This document shows, piece after piece, positions 10,713-20,344 of a stretch of 38,333 nt of DNA. Each line of letters begins with the position of its first letter. The first letter of the stretch is position 1. The stretch lies in contig NZ_BCPV01000038.1 in the NCBI RefSeq assembly GCF_001544135.1, positions 1-38,333 on the forward strand. Reading direction: 5' to 3'. The notes beneath the pieces are model-generated. The model was not told where the DNA came from. It saw only the letters and a program-made list of their open reading frames with translations, and searched no databases. The position numbers and the translations under genes were made by a program. This DNA comes from Geobacillus zalihae NBRC 101842 (lineage in GTDB: Bacteria > Bacillota > Bacilli > Bacillales > Anoxybacillaceae).

Positions 10713-10714
10713 AA
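10703..10714 (-). promoter_or_regulatory. Spo0A-box match in oriC/dnaA upstream region
   Basis: The leftward strand reads TTTTGTCGAAAA, containing the Spo0A consensus core TGTCGAA exactly (10705-10711). Spo0A boxes within oriC are known in B. subtilis, where Spo0A restrains replication at the start of sporulation. Here the site lies over the candidate -35 of dnaA. A one-mismatch relative, TGTCGATAA, is at 10938-10946. Confidence 0.6.
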
Positions 10715-10723
10715 TCCACCATC

Positions 10724-10986
10724 TGTGGGTAACATTATTAACGCGTTGTGAAAAAACTATCCACAATCTATCCACAAAATGTGGATAGACTCATCTTATC
10801 CACATAATTATCCATAGTGAAAACACAATAATAATAGCAAATAAAGCGGCTTGTTGCAACGGGATTTTTTTGATTATCCACAAAATGGACAGGGTGTGAA
10901 AAAATCATTATCCACACCATTGAACATGTGAAAAAAATGTCGATAAATGTTGTGGATTGTTGATAGGGAGAAAAAATTTATCCACA
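10724..10986 (+). other. Origin of replication oriC, upstream DnaA-box cluster (incAB-like)
   Basis: Four perfect TTATCCACA boxes on the + strand lie at 10796-10804, 10874-10882, 10908-10916 and 10978-10986. Near-matches are CTATCCACA at 10757-10765 and 10768-10776 (+) and 10780-10788 (-), TTATCCATA at 10808-10816 (+), TTACCCACA at 10724-10732 (-) and TTATCGACA at 10938-10946 (-). The region is AT-rich, lies between divergent dnaA and rpmH, and marks the switch in coding strand. It is the upstream half of a Bacillus-type bipartite origin. The 10617-11094 gap holds this, the dnaA and rpmH promoters, and no gene. Confidence 0.93.
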
Positions 10987-11019
10987 GCGCTGATCAAAGT
11001 TGGAAAAACGAAGAGGCGG

Positions 11020-11049
11020 TTGACATTTGCTAAGATTGTTCAATATAAT
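11020..11049 (+). promoter_or_regulatory. rpmH promoter (sigma-A)
   Basis: Consensus -35 TTGACA at 11020-11025, an 18-base spacer, and consensus -10 TATAAT at 11044-11049. It lies about 45 bp upstream of rpmH and should give a strong, growth-linked transcript reading away from oriC. Confidence 0.85.
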
Positions 11050-11094
11050 GAGAAAGACTGCCCGTAACTGTTATTCCCTAGGGAGGTGTCATAG

Positions 11095-11229
11095 ATGAAA
11101 CGGACGTATCAACCGAATAGACGGAAACGAAGCAAAGTGCACGGATTCCGCGCGCGCATGAGCACGAGAAACGGCAGAAAAGTGTTGGCGCGCCGCCGCC
11201 GCAAAGGAAGAAAAGTTTTGTCTGCATAA
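11095..11229 (+). CDS. rpmH: 50S ribosomal protein L34
   Basis: A 44-residue, highly basic ribosomal protein of the large subunit. The sequence [18 protein letters not shown] followed by [20 protein letters not shown] is the standard L34 pattern. The start is clear from GGGAGGTG six bases upstream. It is the first gene of the rightward arm, directly after the consensus promoter. A hairpin with a T run follows it, so part of the transcripts should stop before rnpA, allowing L34 to exceed RNase P protein. Confidence 0.97.
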   Translation: MKRTYQPNRRKRSKVHGFRARMSTRNGRKVLARRRRKGRKVLSA

Positions 11230-11233
11230 TAGG

Positions 11234-11260
11234 CCACTGAAGTTTCAGTGGTCTTTTTTC
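11234..11260 (+). terminator. Hairpin terminator/attenuator between rpmH and rnpA
   Basis: Perfect inverted repeat CCACTGAA-GT-TTCAGTGG (11234-11251) followed by TCTTTTTTC. rnpA has no obvious separate promoter in the short gap, so this is likely partial termination. Confidence 0.75.
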
Positions 11261-11299
11261 TCAATATTTTGCCGCCGGGAAATGGAGTGTTTGGGGAGA

Positions 11300-11665
11300 A
11301 TGAAAAAAAAGTATCGGATCAAGAAAAACGAAGAGTTCCAGGAAGTGTTTCAGAGGGGCGCTTCAACGGCCAACCGCCAGTTTGTCATCTACACGCTTGA
11401 CCGCCCGGAGCAGCCTTATTTTCGCATCGGGCTGTCTGTCAGCAAAAAACTCGGCAAGGCTGTCGTCCGAAATCGAATCAAGCGCTACATCCGCCAATGC
11501 TTCCTCGAATTGAAAGAGGAGATTGCCCCTGGCAAAGATTATGTCGTGATCGCTAGGCAGCCGGTGGCGGAGATGAATTATGCGGAAGTAAAAAAAAGTT
11601 TAATCCATGTGCTCCGGAAATCCGGAGGGCTGAAAAAAGGAGGCCAACCGTCGCATTCGGCTTGA
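11300..11665 (+). CDS. rnpA: Ribonuclease P protein component
   Basis: Basic protein cofactor of the RNase P ribozyme that matures tRNA 5' ends. From ATG 11300 the product is 121 residues, near the Bacillus size of about 116. The RNR signature is visible as [17 protein letters not shown], and an [10 protein letters not shown] strand precedes it. The start is uncertain: an in-frame ATG at 11282 (six residues longer) and TTG at 11291 also exist, none with ideal ribosome-site spacing. 11300 is chosen because [13 protein letters not shown] resembles family N termini and GGGGAG lies just before it. It sits between rpmH and yidC, the standard order. Confidence 0.93.
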   Translation: MKKKYRIKKNEEFQEVFQRGASTANRQFVIYTLDRPEQPYFRIGLSVSKKLGKAVVRNRIKRYIRQCFLELKEEIAPGKDYVVIARQPVAEMNYAEVKKSLIHVLRKSGGLKKGGQPSHSA

Positions 11666-11738
11666 AAAAATGCTCCACGCGGCAAAAAAAGATGGTAAAA
11701 TACATACGTGAACTTGTATATGTGGGAGGAAAAAGAAG

Positions 11739-12503
11739 GTGAAAAGGCGAATCAGATTCATCATTTTGTTCGGTGCGTTAGCGGCTGTGCTGGCCGGATG
11801 CACGGAAATTCACAAACCGATCACCCCGGAAAGCAAGGGGTTTTGGAACGAGTATATCGTTTATCCGCTTTCTTGGCTGATCAAATATGTCGCCGGGCTG
11901 CTCGGCGGAAGCTTTGGGTTGTCCATCATTGTCGTCACCATTTTGATCCGCTTATTGATTTTGCCGCTGATGATTCAACAGACGCGCAACGCGAAGGCGA
12001 TGCAAGCGCTTCAGCCGGAAATTGAAGCGCTCCGCAAAAAATACAGCTCAAAAGACGCGCAAACTCAACAAAAGCTCCAGCAAGAGATGATGCTCTTATT
12101 CCAAAAGCACGGCGTCAACCCAATGGCCGGCTGCTTCCCGATTTTGATCCAGATGCCGATTTTAATTGGATTTTACCATGCCATCATGCGGACGAGAGAA
12201 ATTGCCCAACATAATTTTTTATGGTTTGACCTTGGCGAAAAAGACCCGTACTACATTTTGCCGGTCATTGCCGGCGTGACGACGTTCATCCAGCAGAAAA
12301 TCATGATGGCCGGCTCCGCTCAGCAAAACCCGCAAATGGCGATGATGCTTTGGATGATGCCGATTATGATCGTCATTTTCGCGATCAACTTCCCAGCTGC
12401 TTTGTCGCTTTACTGGGTCGTCGGAAATATTTTCTCCATTGTGCAAACGTATCTCATTAAAGGGCCGGAGATTGCCGCCCATTCAGGAGGAGCGAAAAAG
12501 TGA
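11739..12503 (+). CDS. spoIIIJ: Membrane protein insertase YidC (SpoIIIJ/MisCA type)
   Basis: Oxa1/YidC-family insertase that places proteins into the cytoplasmic membrane, alone or with Sec. In B. subtilis the paralogue at this locus is also needed for sporulation stage III. The 254-residue protein has a lipoprotein signal peptide with lipobox VLAGC (Cys21), then about five membrane segments. These include [20 protein letters not shown] with the conserved hydrophilic-groove arginine, and [19 protein letters not shown]. The C-terminal tail is short. The start is GTG with GGGAGG upstream. Its stop overlaps the jag start by four bases, so the two are translationally coupled. Confidence 0.95.
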   Translation: MKRRIRFIILFGALAAVLAGCTEIHKPITPESKGFWNEYIVYPLSWLIKYVAGLLGGSFGLSIIVVTILIRLLILPLMIQQTRNAKAMQALQPEIEALRKKYSSKDAQTQQKLQQEMMLLFQKHGVNPMAGCFPILIQMPILIGFYHAIMRTREIAQHNFLWFDLGEKDPYYILPVIAGVTTFIQQKIMMAGSAQQNPQMAMMLWMMPIMIVIFAINFPAALSLYWVVGNIFSIVQTYLIKGPEIAAHSGGAKK

Positions 12504-13156
12504 AAGAAGTGACCGCGACTGCCCGGACAGTCGAAGAGGCGGTGCAGTTGGCGCTCGCGCAGCTTGGCGTTCCTCGAGAGCGTGCGGTTATTGTTGTGCT
12601 CGATGAAGGGAAAAGAGGTTGGTTTGGCTTGTTTGGCGGCCGGCCGGCGGTTGTGAAAGCCGTGCTGAAAATCGACCCGGTTGAGGAGACGGTTCGCTTT
12701 TTGCAGCAAGTCATCGCGCAAATGGGGGCGGAAGGGGCAAGCATCGAAGCCGTCCGCCGCGGCAAGCAGGTGACGCTTCATGTGCACGGGGGGCCGGTCG
12801 GTCTATTGATCGGCAAGCACGGGCAAACGTTAAACGCTCTTCAGTTTTTGGCGCAGCTCGTCGCCAACCGCCATGCTGACGAATACGTGTCGATTGCCGT
12901 CGATGTCGAAAATTACCGCGAACGAAGGGAAAAGGCGCTGATCGAACTGGCGCACAAGCTGGCCGCCCGGGCGGTGAAGACGGGAAAAGAAGTAAGGTTG
13001 GAGCCGTTGCCGGCGCATGAACGGAAGATCATCCATGCAGCGCTGGCTGACAACAAGCACGTCTTGACCTATTCCGTTGGCGTTGATCCGCACCGTTCGA
13101 TTGTCGTCGCTCCGAAAACAGGCAAAATGTCGCCGAAAAAAGAGGCGCCTCGCTAA
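12500..13156 (+). CDS. jag: RNA-binding protein Jag (KhpB)
   Basis: A 218-residue RNA-binding protein with three parts: an N-terminal Jag domain (1-55, including [15 protein letters not shown]), a KH domain (about 75-145, with the GKHG loop in [16 protein letters not shown]), and a C-terminal R3H domain (about 150-212, [17 protein letters not shown] to [13 protein letters not shown]). Family members form a complex with KhpA and affect cell elongation and division; in Bacillus the gene is historically linked to SpoIIIJ. The GTG start overlaps the yidC stop. A terminator follows. Confidence 0.95.
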   Translation: MKEVTATARTVEEAVQLALAQLGVPRERAVIVVLDEGKRGWFGLFGGRPAVVKAVLKIDPVEETVRFLQQVIAQMGAEGASIEAVRRGKQVTLHVHGGPVGLLIGKHGQTLNALQFLAQLVANRHADEYVSIAVDVENYRERREKALIELAHKLAARAVKTGKEVRLEPLPAHERKIIHAALADNKHVLTYSVGVDPHRSIVVAPKTGKMSPKKEAPR

Positions 13157-13183
13157 ACTGTAGAGAGGCGGCCTCTTTTTTTA
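13141..13183 (+). terminator. Terminator after jag
   Basis: Arms AGAGGCGCCTC and GAGAGGCGGCCTCT, pairing with one bulge, are followed by seven T residues. It overlaps the last jag codons and closes the rpmH-rnpA-yidC-jag unit. Confidence 0.8.
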
Positions 13184-13386
13184 CGGGATTGGCGCCGCCT
13201 GGAAGATTGGCGATGGAAATGGGGGGAAACGCTCCAGCAAGAGCTTCTTCAAATGGGGAAACAGCGCAGCAACGCTCTTTTTTGCCTATCCGTCCAGATG
13301 ATTGTGAAGCAATCACTAGTTTCCACCAACTTTTTTGACGGCCGCCGCTTATATTTTTCAACAACCGCGTTGAGCGCGCCGTATTG
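13184..13386. other. Intergenic stretch upstream of mnmE without a gene
   Basis: No coding frame is supported. A small hairpin AGCG-CAGCAA-CGCT followed by CTTTTTTG lies near 13271-13289, a possible secondary terminator. A TGATTG / CAATCA inverted repeat lies near 13309-13325. The DnaA-box cluster begins at the right end. Confidence 0.4.
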
Positions 13387-13412
13387 TTATTCACATGTGG
13401 ATAAGTTAAAAT
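13384..13412 (+). promoter_or_regulatory. Candidate mnmE promoter overlapping DnaA boxes
   Basis: -35 TTGTTA at 13384-13389, a 17-base spacer, and -10 TAAAAT at 13407-13412. Two abutting DnaA boxes (13387-13404) fill the spacer, so bound DnaA would block RNA polymerase. The promoter match is moderate. Confidence 0.5.
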
Positions 13413-13467
13413 TGAACTAAGTGAATATGCACAAGGAAAAAAAGCGGCCAAAACGGGCTGTGGATAT
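13387..13467 (+). other. DnaA-box cluster between jag and mnmE
   Basis: TTATTCACA (13387-13395, +) abuts TGTGGATAA (13396-13404, the reverse of TTATCCACA), forming the 18-bp near-palindrome TTATTCACATGTGGATAA. Both match TTATNCACA exactly. One-mismatch boxes follow: ATATGCACA (13425-13433, +) and ATATCCACA (13459-13467, -). From memory, ChIP work in B. subtilis listed the jag-thdF (mnmE) gap among a few DnaA-bound loci outside oriC; the cluster here suggests the site is conserved. Confidence 0.75.
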
Positions 13468-13499
13468 AGAGAAAGCGGAGTAAAGAGAGGTGAACAGCT

Positions 13500-14888
13500 T
13501 TGACGGAATTTGATACGATCGCCGCCATTTCGACGCCGATGGGCGAAGGGGCGATTGCCATCGTTCGGTTGAGCGGAGATCAAGCGGTTGAGATCGCTGA
13601 CCGGCTTTTCCGCAGCCCGAGCGGAAAGCGGCTCAAAGACGTTCCATCGCACACGATCCACTACGGGCATATCATCGATCCGAAAAGCGGACGGGTCGTT
13701 GAAGAAGTAATGGTATCAGTTATGCGCGCACCGAAGACGTTTACGCGCGAGGACGTGGTCGAGATCAACTGCCATGGCGGGTTTGTTTCCGTCAATCGGG
13801 TGCTGCAGCTCGTGCTGGCAAACGGGGCGCGGCTCGCCGAGCCGGGGGAGTTTACGAAGCGGGCGTTTTTAAATGGGCGCATCGATTTATCTCAAGCTGA
13901 GGCAGTCATCGACCTGATCCGCGCCAAAACCGACAGAGCGATGAACGTCGCCCTACAGCAAATGGAAGGGCGCCTGTCAAAATTGATTCGCGAGTTGCGG
14001 CAGACGATTTTGGAGACGCTGGCACATGTTGAAGTCAATATCGATTATCCGGAATACGATGATGTCGAAGAAATGACGCCGCGCCTTTTGCGGGAAAAGG
14101 CGGAATATGTGCGCGGGCAAATTGAAAAGCTGCTGTCGACCGCCGCACAAGGAAAAATATTGCGCGAAGGGCTGGCAACGGTCATCATCGGGAGGCCGAA
14201 CGTCGGCAAATCGTCGCTTTTGAATGCGCTCGCCCATGAAAATCGGGCGATCGTCACCGATATTCCGGGGACGACGCGCGACGTCATCGAGGAATATGTC
14301 AACGTCCGGGGCGTACCGCTTCGCTTGATCGATACGGCTGGCATCCGCGAAACCGAAGATGTCGTCGAACGGATCGGCGTCGAGCGCTCGCAGCAAATGT
14401 TGAAGCGGGCCGACTTAATTTTGCTCGTTTTGAATTATCATGAACCGCTGACGGAAGAGGACGAGCGGCTGTTTGCCATGATCGAGGGAATGGACGCCAT
14501 CGTCATTGTGAATAAAACCGATTTGCCCCGGCGGATCGATATGGAGCGGGTCAAGGAGCTGGCGGCCGGCCGGCCGGTCGTGGGGACATCCCTGTTGCAT
14601 GAACAAGGAATTGATGAACTGGAGAAGGCGATTGCTGACCTGTTTTTTGGGGGTGAGTTGGAAGCCGGCGATTTGACGTACGTTTCAAACTCTCGCCATA
14701 TCGCCTTGCTCGAGCAGGCGAAAACAGCGATCGAGGATGCCTTGGCCGGCATTGACGCCGGCATGCCGGTTGATCTCGTCCAAATCGATTTGCGCCGGGC
14801 ATGGGAGTTGCTTGGCGAAATCATTGGTGATACGGTCCATGAAAGCTTGATTGATCAGCTGTTTGCTCAGTTTTGTTTAGGAAAATAA
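13500..14888 (+). CDS. mnmE: tRNA modification GTPase MnmE (TrmE/ThdF)
   Basis: Potassium-activated GTPase that, with MnmG, installs the aminomethyl-type group at U34 of certain tRNAs using a folate one-carbon donor. It has 462 residues. The N-terminal folate-binding domain starts [21 protein letters not shown]. The inserted G domain carries [14 protein letters not shown] (G1), DIPGTTRD (G2), DTAGI (G3) and NKTD (G4). The C-terminal helical domain ends in the invariant CLGK. The start is TTG at 13500, with GAGAGGTG upstream. mnmG follows 18 bp downstream, so they form an operon. DnaA boxes lie in the promoter region. Confidence 0.97.
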   Translation: MTEFDTIAAISTPMGEGAIAIVRLSGDQAVEIADRLFRSPSGKRLKDVPSHTIHYGHIIDPKSGRVVEEVMVSVMRAPKTFTREDVVEINCHGGFVSVNRVLQLVLANGARLAEPGEFTKRAFLNGRIDLSQAEAVIDLIRAKTDRAMNVALQQMEGRLSKLIRELRQTILETLAHVEVNIDYPEYDDVEEMTPRLLREKAEYVRGQIEKLLSTAAQGKILREGLATVIIGRPNVGKSSLLNALAHENRAIVTDIPGTTRDVIEEYVNVRGVPLRLIDTAGIRETEDVVERIGVERSQQMLKRADLILLVLNYHEPLTEEDERLFAMIEGMDAIVIVNKTDLPRRIDMERVKELAAGRPVVGTSLLHEQGIDELEKAIADLFFGGELEAGDLTYVSNSRHIALLEQAKTAIEDALAGIDAGMPVDLVQIDLRRAWELLGEIIGDTVHESLIDQLFAQFCLGK

Positions 14889-14906
14889 GCGAGGAGGAAA
14901 TGCCAT

Positions 14907-16796
14907 ATGGATTACCATGGAGGAACGTATGACGTCATTGTCGTTGGCGCTGGCCATGCCGGCTGCGAAGCGGCATTAGCTTCGGCGCGCATCGGGGCGA
15001 AGACGCTTGTCATTACGCTCAACCTCGATATGATCGCGTTCATGCCGTGCAACCCGTCGATCGGCGGCCCGGCGAAAGGAATCGTCGTGCGCGAAATCGA
15101 CGCTCTCGGCGGGGAAATGGCAAAAAACATTGACAAAACATACATTCAAATGCGGATGCTAAACACCGGCAAAGGGCCAGCCGTCCGCGCGCTTCGGGCG
15201 CAAGCCGATAAAGTGCTGTACCAGCGGGAAATGAAAAAAACACTCGAAAATCAAGAAAATTTGACGCTTCTGCAAGGAAAAGTCGAGCGGCTGATCGTCG
15301 AAGACGGCGTTTGCAAAGGTGTCATCACTCACACGGGGGCGCATTATTACGCCAAGGCGGTCGTCATTACGACCGGGACGTTTTTGCGCGGGGAAATCAT
15401 CATCGGAGACATTAAATATTCGAGCGGCCCGAACAACCAGCAACCGTCGATTAAGCTGTCCGAGCATTTAGAAGAGCTTGGGTTTGAGCTTGTTCGCTTC
15501 AAAACGGGCACGCCGCCGCGCGTCAACAGCCGGACGATCGACTACAGCAAAACGGAAATTCAGCCGGGGGACAAGGAGCCGCGGGCGTTTTCGTACGAGA
15601 CGACAAAATACATCACTGATCAGCTGCCGTGCTGGCTGACGTACACGACGGAGGAAACACACCGCATCATCGATGAAAACTTGCACTTGTCGCCGATGTA
15701 CTCCGGCATGATCAAAGGAACCGGGCCGCGCTATTGCCCATCGATCGAGGATAAAGTCGTCCGGTTCCACGATAAGCCGCGCCATCAAATTTTCCTCGAG
15801 CCGGAAGGGCGGGAAACGGAAGAAGTGTACGTGCAAGGGTTGTCAACAAGTTTGCCGGAACATATCCAGCGCAAGCTGCTCGAGACGATCCCGGGACTTG
15901 AGAAGGCGCAGCTCATGCGGGCTGGCTATGCGATCGAGTATGATGCCATCGTGCCGACGCAACTATGGCCGACGCTCGAGACGAAGCTTGTGAAAAACTT
16001 GTATACCGCAGGGCAAATCAACGGCACGTCCGGCTATGAAGAAGCGGCGGGCCAAGGCATTATGGCCGGCATTAACGCCGCCCACCGTGCGCTCGGCCGC
16101 GAAGAAATCATTTTAAGCCGTTCGGATGCCTATATCGGCGTTTTAATCGACGACTTGGTGACGAAAGGGACGAATGAGCCGTACCGCCTGCTGACGTCGC
16201 GTGCCGAGTACCGGCTTTTGCTTCGCCATGACAACGCCGATTTGCGCCTGACCGAGCTCGGCTATCGGATCGGTCTCATTTCCGAAGAGCGGTATCAAAA
16301 ATTTTTGGCGAAAAAAGAGGCGATCGAACGGGAGAAAAAGCGGCTGCAAACGGTGATCATCAAACCGACGCCAAAAGTGCAGGAAGTCATCCGTGAAGCG
16401 GGTGGAAGCGAGCTGAAAGACGGCATTCGCGCCGCCGATTTGCTCCGACGCCCGGAGATGACGTACGAGCACATCCGAAAACTGGCGCCGGCTGACGAGG
16501 AGATCGCTCCGGAAGTGGCTGAGCAAGTCGAAATTCAAATCAAGTACGAGGGCTACATCCAAAAATCGTTGCAAGAAGTCGAACGGCTCAAAAAAATGGA
16601 AAACAAAAAAATCCCGGAAGATATCGATTACGACGCCATCCAAGGGCTTGCAACCGAGGCGCGGCAAAAGCTCAAACAAGTGCGCCCGCTTTCGATCGCC
16701 CAGGCGTCGCGCATTTCCGGCGTCAATCCGGCCGATATTTCGATATTATTAGTGTATTTGGAACAAGGAAGAATCGCGCGCGTGTCGAATGAATAA
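14907..16796 (+). CDS. mnmG: tRNA uridine-5-carboxymethylaminomethyl modification enzyme MnmG (GidA)
   Basis: FAD-dependent partner of MnmE in modifying wobble uridine U34. The 629 residues match the family. The N-terminal dinucleotide-binding site is [21 protein letters not shown]. The GidA signatures [11 protein letters not shown]-like (here [15 protein letters not shown]) and the later [17 protein letters not shown] are present, and the C-terminal helical MnmE/tRNA-binding domain is complete. The ribosome site GAGGAGG lies before ATG 14907. It is between mnmE and rsmG in the usual mnmE-mnmG-rsmG operon. Confidence 0.97.
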   Translation: MDYHGGTYDVIVVGAGHAGCEAALASARIGAKTLVITLNLDMIAFMPCNPSIGGPAKGIVVREIDALGGEMAKNIDKTYIQMRMLNTGKGPAVRALRAQADKVLYQREMKKTLENQENLTLLQGKVERLIVEDGVCKGVITHTGAHYYAKAVVITTGTFLRGEIIIGDIKYSSGPNNQQPSIKLSEHLEELGFELVRFKTGTPPRVNSRTIDYSKTEIQPGDKEPRAFSYETTKYITDQLPCWLTYTTEETHRIIDENLHLSPMYSGMIKGTGPRYCPSIEDKVVRFHDKPRHQIFLEPEGRETEEVYVQGLSTSLPEHIQRKLLETIPGLEKAQLMRAGYAIEYDAIVPTQLWPTLETKLVKNLYTAGQINGTSGYEEAAGQGIMAGINAAHRALGREEIILSRSDAYIGVLIDDLVTKGTNEPYRLLTSRAEYRLLLRHDNADLRLTELGYRIGLISEERYQKFLAKKEAIEREKKRLQTVIIKPTPKVQEVIREAGGSELKDGIRAADLLRRPEMTYEHIRKLAPADEEIAPEVAEQVEIQIKYEGYIQKSLQEVERLKKMENKKIPEDIDYDAIQGLATEARQKLKQVRPLSIAQASRISGVNPADISILLVYLEQGRIARVSNE

Positions 16797-16819
16797 ACAA
16801 TGAGGGAAAGGATTGGCTT

Positions 16820-17536
16820 ATGGAGGCGACACAATTTCAAACCATGCTCGAAGAGAGGGGAATTCTCCTCTCTTCCCGGGCGCTTGCGCAGTTTGAGCGC
16901 TATTACGAACTGCTCGTTGAGTGGAACGAGAAAATGAATTTGACCGCTATTACGGACAAGCCCGGCGTCTATGTGAAGCACTTTTTCGACTCGGTGTCCC
17001 CGGCTTTTTACTACGACTTTTCAGCGCCGCTTGCGCTTTGCGACGTCGGATCCGGGGCGGGATTTCCGAGCCTTCCGCTCAAAATTTGTTTTCCGCATTT
17101 GCGCGTTTCCATCGTTGATTCGCTGCAAAAACGCATCCGTTTTTTAGAGCATCTGATCACCGAGCTCGGGCTTGCGGACGTGGCGCTTTACCACGAACGC
17201 GCTGAGACGTTCGCCCGTCAAAAGGGGATGCGCGAATCATTTGACGTCGTCACGGCCAGAGCGGTGGCGCGCATGCCAGTGCTTGTCGAACTTTGCCTTC
17301 CGCTCGTGAAAATGGGCGGGACATTCATTGCGATGAAAGCTGCTTCGGCGCTCGAGGAGCTGAAAGAGGGAAACAAGGCGATTTCTGTGCTTGGCGGAGA
17401 AGTGACGGCGACGGAAACGTTCACGTTGCCGTTTGACGAAGGCGAACGAACGATCATTTTCATCCAAAAAATGAGAAAAACGCCGAACCAATACCCGCGC
17501 AAACCGGGAACGCCGAACAAACAACCGATTCAGTAG
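16820..17536 (+). CDS. rsmG: 16S rRNA (guanine-527 N7) methyltransferase RsmG (GidB)
   Basis: SAM-dependent methyltransferase acting on G527 of 16S rRNA (E. coli numbering); its loss gives low-level streptomycin resistance in several bacteria. The 238 residues fit the family. N-terminal helices contain [17 protein letters not shown], and the SAM-binding motif I is [16 protein letters not shown]. The later [23 protein letters not shown] is typical. The start ATG has AAAGGA seven bases upstream. It is the last gene of the mnmE operon; no terminator is apparent before noc. Confidence 0.96.
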   Translation: MEATQFQTMLEERGILLSSRALAQFERYYELLVEWNEKMNLTAITDKPGVYVKHFFDSVSPAFYYDFSAPLALCDVGSGAGFPSLPLKICFPHLRVSIVDSLQKRIRFLEHLITELGLADVALYHERAETFARQKGMRESFDVVTARAVARMPVLVELCLPLVKMGGTFIAMKAASALEELKEGNKAISVLGGEVTATETFTLPFDEGERTIIFIQKMRKTPNQYPRKPGTPNKQPIQ

Positions 17537-17695
17537 CGTCTTTGCGGGCGGGGGAGGGCTTTGCCGGCTGAAAGAGAGAAACAAGCTGTTTCGCTCCCCG
17601 CCTTCGTCCCGCGCCAAAAAACCGACTGTAAGGCGGCGTATGCCGGGCGAGACAGAGACATTTTGGCCAAGTATGTCCAAAGGTGGTGTAGGGGG

Positions 17696-18541
17696 ATGAA
17701 ACATCCATTTTCGCGCTTGTTCAGCTTTGGAGAAAAAGAACAGGAAGAAATGGAGGAAAAGCAAGAGCGGGAGGAAGTTCGCCACATTCCGGTCAAAAGC
17801 ATTATTCCGAACCGCTTTCAGCCGCGCACGATGTTTGATGAAGAGAAGATCGACGAGTTGGCGCTGACGATCCGCACGCACGGCATCATCCAGCCGATCG
17901 TCGTCCGCGAATGCGGGAACGGACGGTTTGAAATCATCGCCGGCGAGCGGAGATGGAGAGCGGTGCAAAAGCTTGGCTGGACGGAAATCCCCGCGATCAT
18001 CAAAAACTTAAATGACAAAGAAACCGCCTCCGTCGCCCTCATTGAAAACTTACAGCGCGAAGAGTTGACGCCGATTGAAGAGGCGATGGCGTACGCCAAA
18101 TTGATCGAGCTCCATGATTTGACGCAAGAAGCGCTCGCTCAGCGGCTCGGCAAAGGACAGTCGACGATCGCCAATAAGCTGCGTCTGCTGAAACTCCCGC
18201 AAGAGGTGCAAGAGGCGCTCTTGCAACGGGCGATTACGGAACGTCATGCGCGCGCGTTGATTGCCTTGAAAGATAAAGAAAAACAGCTGAAACTGCTGCA
18301 AGAAATCATCGACAAACAGTTGAATGTCAAGCAGACGGAAGATCGGGTGTTAAAGCTGCTCGAGGCGGGGGAACGGAAGCCAAAACCGAAGCGAAAGGCG
18401 TTCAGCCGCGATATGCGCATCGCCGTCAACACGATCCGCCAGTCGCTTTCCATGGTCGAAAGCAGCGGGGTGTCCGTCCAATCTGAAGAAGAAGAATTCG
18501 ATGACTACTATCAAATTACGATTCGAATCGCGAAAAAATAA
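17696..18541 (+). CDS. noc: Nucleoid occlusion protein Noc
   Basis: ParB-family protein that binds scattered chromosomal sites and the membrane to stop FtsZ assembling over the nucleoid. The 281-residue product begins [16 protein letters not shown], an amphipathic stretch matching the membrane-targeting helix of B. subtilis Noc. The ParB/Noc nucleotide-binding motif GERRWRA follows near residue 82, and the helix-turn-helix lies in [24 protein letters not shown]. The frame is open 45 codons further up, but ATG 17696 is chosen from homology and AAAGGTGG nine bases upstream. No canonical Noc-binding site was found in the window. A terminator follows. Confidence 0.95.
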   Translation: MKHPFSRLFSFGEKEQEEMEEKQEREEVRHIPVKSIIPNRFQPRTMFDEEKIDELALTIRTHGIIQPIVVRECGNGRFEIIAGERRWRAVQKLGWTEIPAIIKNLNDKETASVALIENLQREELTPIEEAMAYAKLIELHDLTQEALAQRLGKGQSTIANKLRLLKLPQEVQEALLQRAITERHARALIALKDKEKQLKLLQEIIDKQLNVKQTEDRVLKLLEAGERKPKPKRKAFSRDMRIAVNTIRQSLSMVESSGVSVQSEEEEFDDYYQITIRIAKK

Positions 18542-18557
18542 CGAAAGTCACCTTTTG

Positions 18558-18588
18558 CCTCATCAAGCACTGCTGATGGGGTTTTTTC
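18558..18588 (+). terminator. Terminator after noc
   Basis: Stem CCTCATCA (18558-18565) with TGATGGGG (18574-18581), eight pairs including one T-G, followed by six T residues. Confidence 0.85.
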
Positions 18589-18666
18589 TTTCAGAAAACA
18601 AAGTCATTTTCCTGTTTTCGTGCTAAAATAAAATGGATTGAGGAAGAGATAGAGGTAGGTGGCATC

Positions 18667-19428
18667 GTGGGAAAAGTCATTGCTATTGCAAACCAAAAAG
18701 GCGGAGTTGGAAAAACGACGACGGCGGTCAATTTATCGGCCTGTTTGGCGCATCTTGGAAAAAAAGTGCTGCTTGTTGACGCCGATCCGCAAGGAAATGC
18801 GACGAGCGGCATCGGCATTGAGCGAGGCGATGTCGACGAATGCATTTACAATGTCATCATTGGCGACATGAAAGCAAAAGATGTCATTCGACCGACGGAC
18901 ATCGAAAATTTATACGTCATTCCAGCGACGATCCAGCTCGCCGGCGCAGAAATTGAGCTCGTCTCGGTCATTTCCCGCGAAATCCGGCTGAGAAACGCGA
19001 TCGAGCCGCTGAAAGACAAATACGACTTCATTATTATCGACTGTCCTCCTTCGCTCGGCTTGCTGACGCTCAACGCGTTGACAGCGGCCAATTCCGTGCT
19101 CATCCCTGTCCAATGCGAATATTATGCGTTAGAAGGGCTCAGCCAGCTGCTTAACACGATCCGGCTTGTGCAGCGGCACTTAAACTATGATTTGCGCCTC
19201 GAAGGCGTTCTGTTGACGATGCTTGATGCAAGGACGAATCTAGGCTTGCAGGTCATTCAAGAAGTCAAAAAGTATTTCCGCGAAAAGGTGTACCAGACGA
19301 TCATCCCGCGAAACGTGCGGCTGAGCGAGGCGCCAAGCCATGGCAAGCCGATCATTTTGTACGATGTGAAATCGCGGGGGGCGGAAGTGTATTTGGAACT
19401 GGCGAAGGAGGTGCTTGAACGTGGCTAA
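18667..19428 (+). CDS. soj: Chromosome-partitioning ATPase Soj (ParA)
   Basis: Deviant Walker-type ATPase that works with Spo0J and parS in origin segregation; in B. subtilis it also binds DnaA and tunes initiation, so its nearness to oriC is functionally relevant. It has 253 residues. The deviant Walker A is KGGVGKTT near 10-17 with the signature lysine, then [11 protein letters not shown], and Walker B near [17 protein letters not shown]. The GTG start has AGGTAGGTGG upstream. Its stop lies inside the start region of spo0J, with an eight-base overlap in another frame, so the pair is coupled. Confidence 0.97.
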   Translation: MGKVIAIANQKGGVGKTTTAVNLSACLAHLGKKVLLVDADPQGNATSGIGIERGDVDECIYNVIIGDMKAKDVIRPTDIENLYVIPATIQLAGAEIELVSVISREIRLRNAIEPLKDKYDFIIIDCPPSLGLLTLNALTAANSVLIPVQCEYYALEGLSQLLNTIRLVQRHLNYDLRLEGVLLTMLDARTNLGLQVIQEVKKYFREKVYQTIIPRNVRLSEAPSHGKPIILYDVKSRGAEVYLELAKEVLERG

Positions 19429-20290
19429 AGGTCTCGGCAAAGGCATCAGTGCGCTGTTTGACAACCTTTCTCTCAATGAATTGAATGGGAAAGAGGAAAC
19501 GGTGCGGGAAGTAAGCATTCACGACCTTCATCCCAACCCGTACCAGCCGCGGAAAACGTTTCAGCCTGAGGCGATTGAGGAGTTGAAGCAATCGATTTTG
19601 CAGCACGGCATTTTGCAGCCGCTCATCGTCCGCCGTGTACCGAACGGATTTGAAATCGTCGTTGGCGAACGGCGCTACCGGGCGGCCAAAGAGGCGAATT
19701 TGCCGTCAGTGCCGGTCGTGGTGCGCGAGTTGACTGATGAGCAAATGATGGAATTCGCCCTTCTTGAAAACTTGCAGCGCGAGGATTTGAACCCGATCGA
19801 GGAAGCGATGGCGTACAAAATGTTGATGGACAAGCTGCACTTAACCCAGGAGGAAGTCGCGAGCCGTGTTGGGAAGAGCCGTCCGCACATCGCTAATCAT
19901 TTGCGTTTGTTGTCCCTCCCTCTAGATGTGCAAAAGCTGCTCATTGACGGCACACTTTCGATGGGACATGGCCGCGCGCTTTTAGGGCTGAAACAAAAAA
20001 GCAAAATGAAATCGATCGTGGAACGGACGATTCGCGAAGGGTTGAACGTCCGCCAGCTTGAAAAACTGATCCAACAAGCGAACGAAAATGTTTCACGTGA
20101 AACATCGAAGCGGAAACCGCCGGAAAAAAGCGTGTTTATTCGGGAAAGCGAATCGTTGCTGCGCGAAAAATTCGGGACGAACGTCACGATTAAACAAACG
20201 AGGAAAAGAGGAAAAATTGAAATTGAGTTTTTTTCTCCGGAAGATTTAGAGAGAATATTAGAACTGCTCGATGTGCGGTTCGACGAGTAA
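19421..20290 (+). CDS. spo0J: Chromosome-partitioning protein Spo0J (ParB)
   Basis: CTP-dependent DNA clamp that loads at parS, spreads, and recruits SMC condensin; it stimulates Soj ATPase. It has 289 residues. The N terminus [12 protein letters not shown] is the Soj-activating peptide. The CTP-binding motif GERRYRAAK and [16 protein letters not shown] follow, then the helix-turn-helix [17 protein letters not shown], then the C-terminal dimer domain ending near ERILELLDV. The start is GTG 19421 with GAAGGAGGTG seven bases upstream; a TTG six bases earlier is less likely. The gene contains its own parS site at 20089-20104. A terminator follows. Confidence 0.97.
   Translation: MAKGLGKGISALFDNLSLNELNGKEETVREVSIHDLHPNPYQPRKTFQPEAIEELKQSILQHGILQPLIVRRVPNGFEIVVGERRYRAAKEANLPSVPVVVRELTDEQMMEFALLENLQREDLNPIEEAMAYKMLMDKLHLTQEEVASRVGKSRPHIANHLRLLSLPLDVQKLLIDGTLSMGHGRALLGLKQKSKMKSIVERTIREGLNVRQLEKLIQQANENVSRETSKRKPPEKSVFIRESESLLREKFGTNVTIKQTRKRGKIEIEFFSPEDLERILELLDVRFDE
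20089..20104 (+). other. parS site inside spo0J
   Basis: Perfect 16-bp palindrome TGTTTCACGTGAAACA, matching the parS consensus TGTTNCACGTGAAACA. It is the nucleation site for Spo0J clamps. B. subtilis also has a parS inside spo0J. In frame it encodes most of NVSRET. Confidence 0.97.
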
Positions 20291-20292
20291 GT

Positions 20293-20325
20293 CGGCCCTT
20301 TGATCAAGGCCGGTTTATTTTTTTG
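20293..20325 (+). terminator. Terminator after spo0J
   Basis: Stem CGGCC / GGCCG (20293-20312) around a TTGATCAA core, followed by GTTTATTTTTTT. Confidence 0.75.
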
Positions 20326-20344
20326 CAAGAGAGGGTTGGACATC

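Noticed and set aside
10617-10775. Extension of dnaA by 53 residues upstream
   Set aside because: It would run across the candidate promoter and Spo0A box; the strong ribosome site and family alignment place the start at GTG 10616.
13029-13670. Leftward 213-codon frame over the jag-mnmE gap
   Set aside because: It overlaps jag and mnmE ends, crosses the DnaA cluster and has no homology I recognise.
17561-17695. Longer Noc starting at TTG 17561
   Set aside because: The added 45 residues do not match Noc, while ATG 17696 gives the known membrane-binding N terminus.
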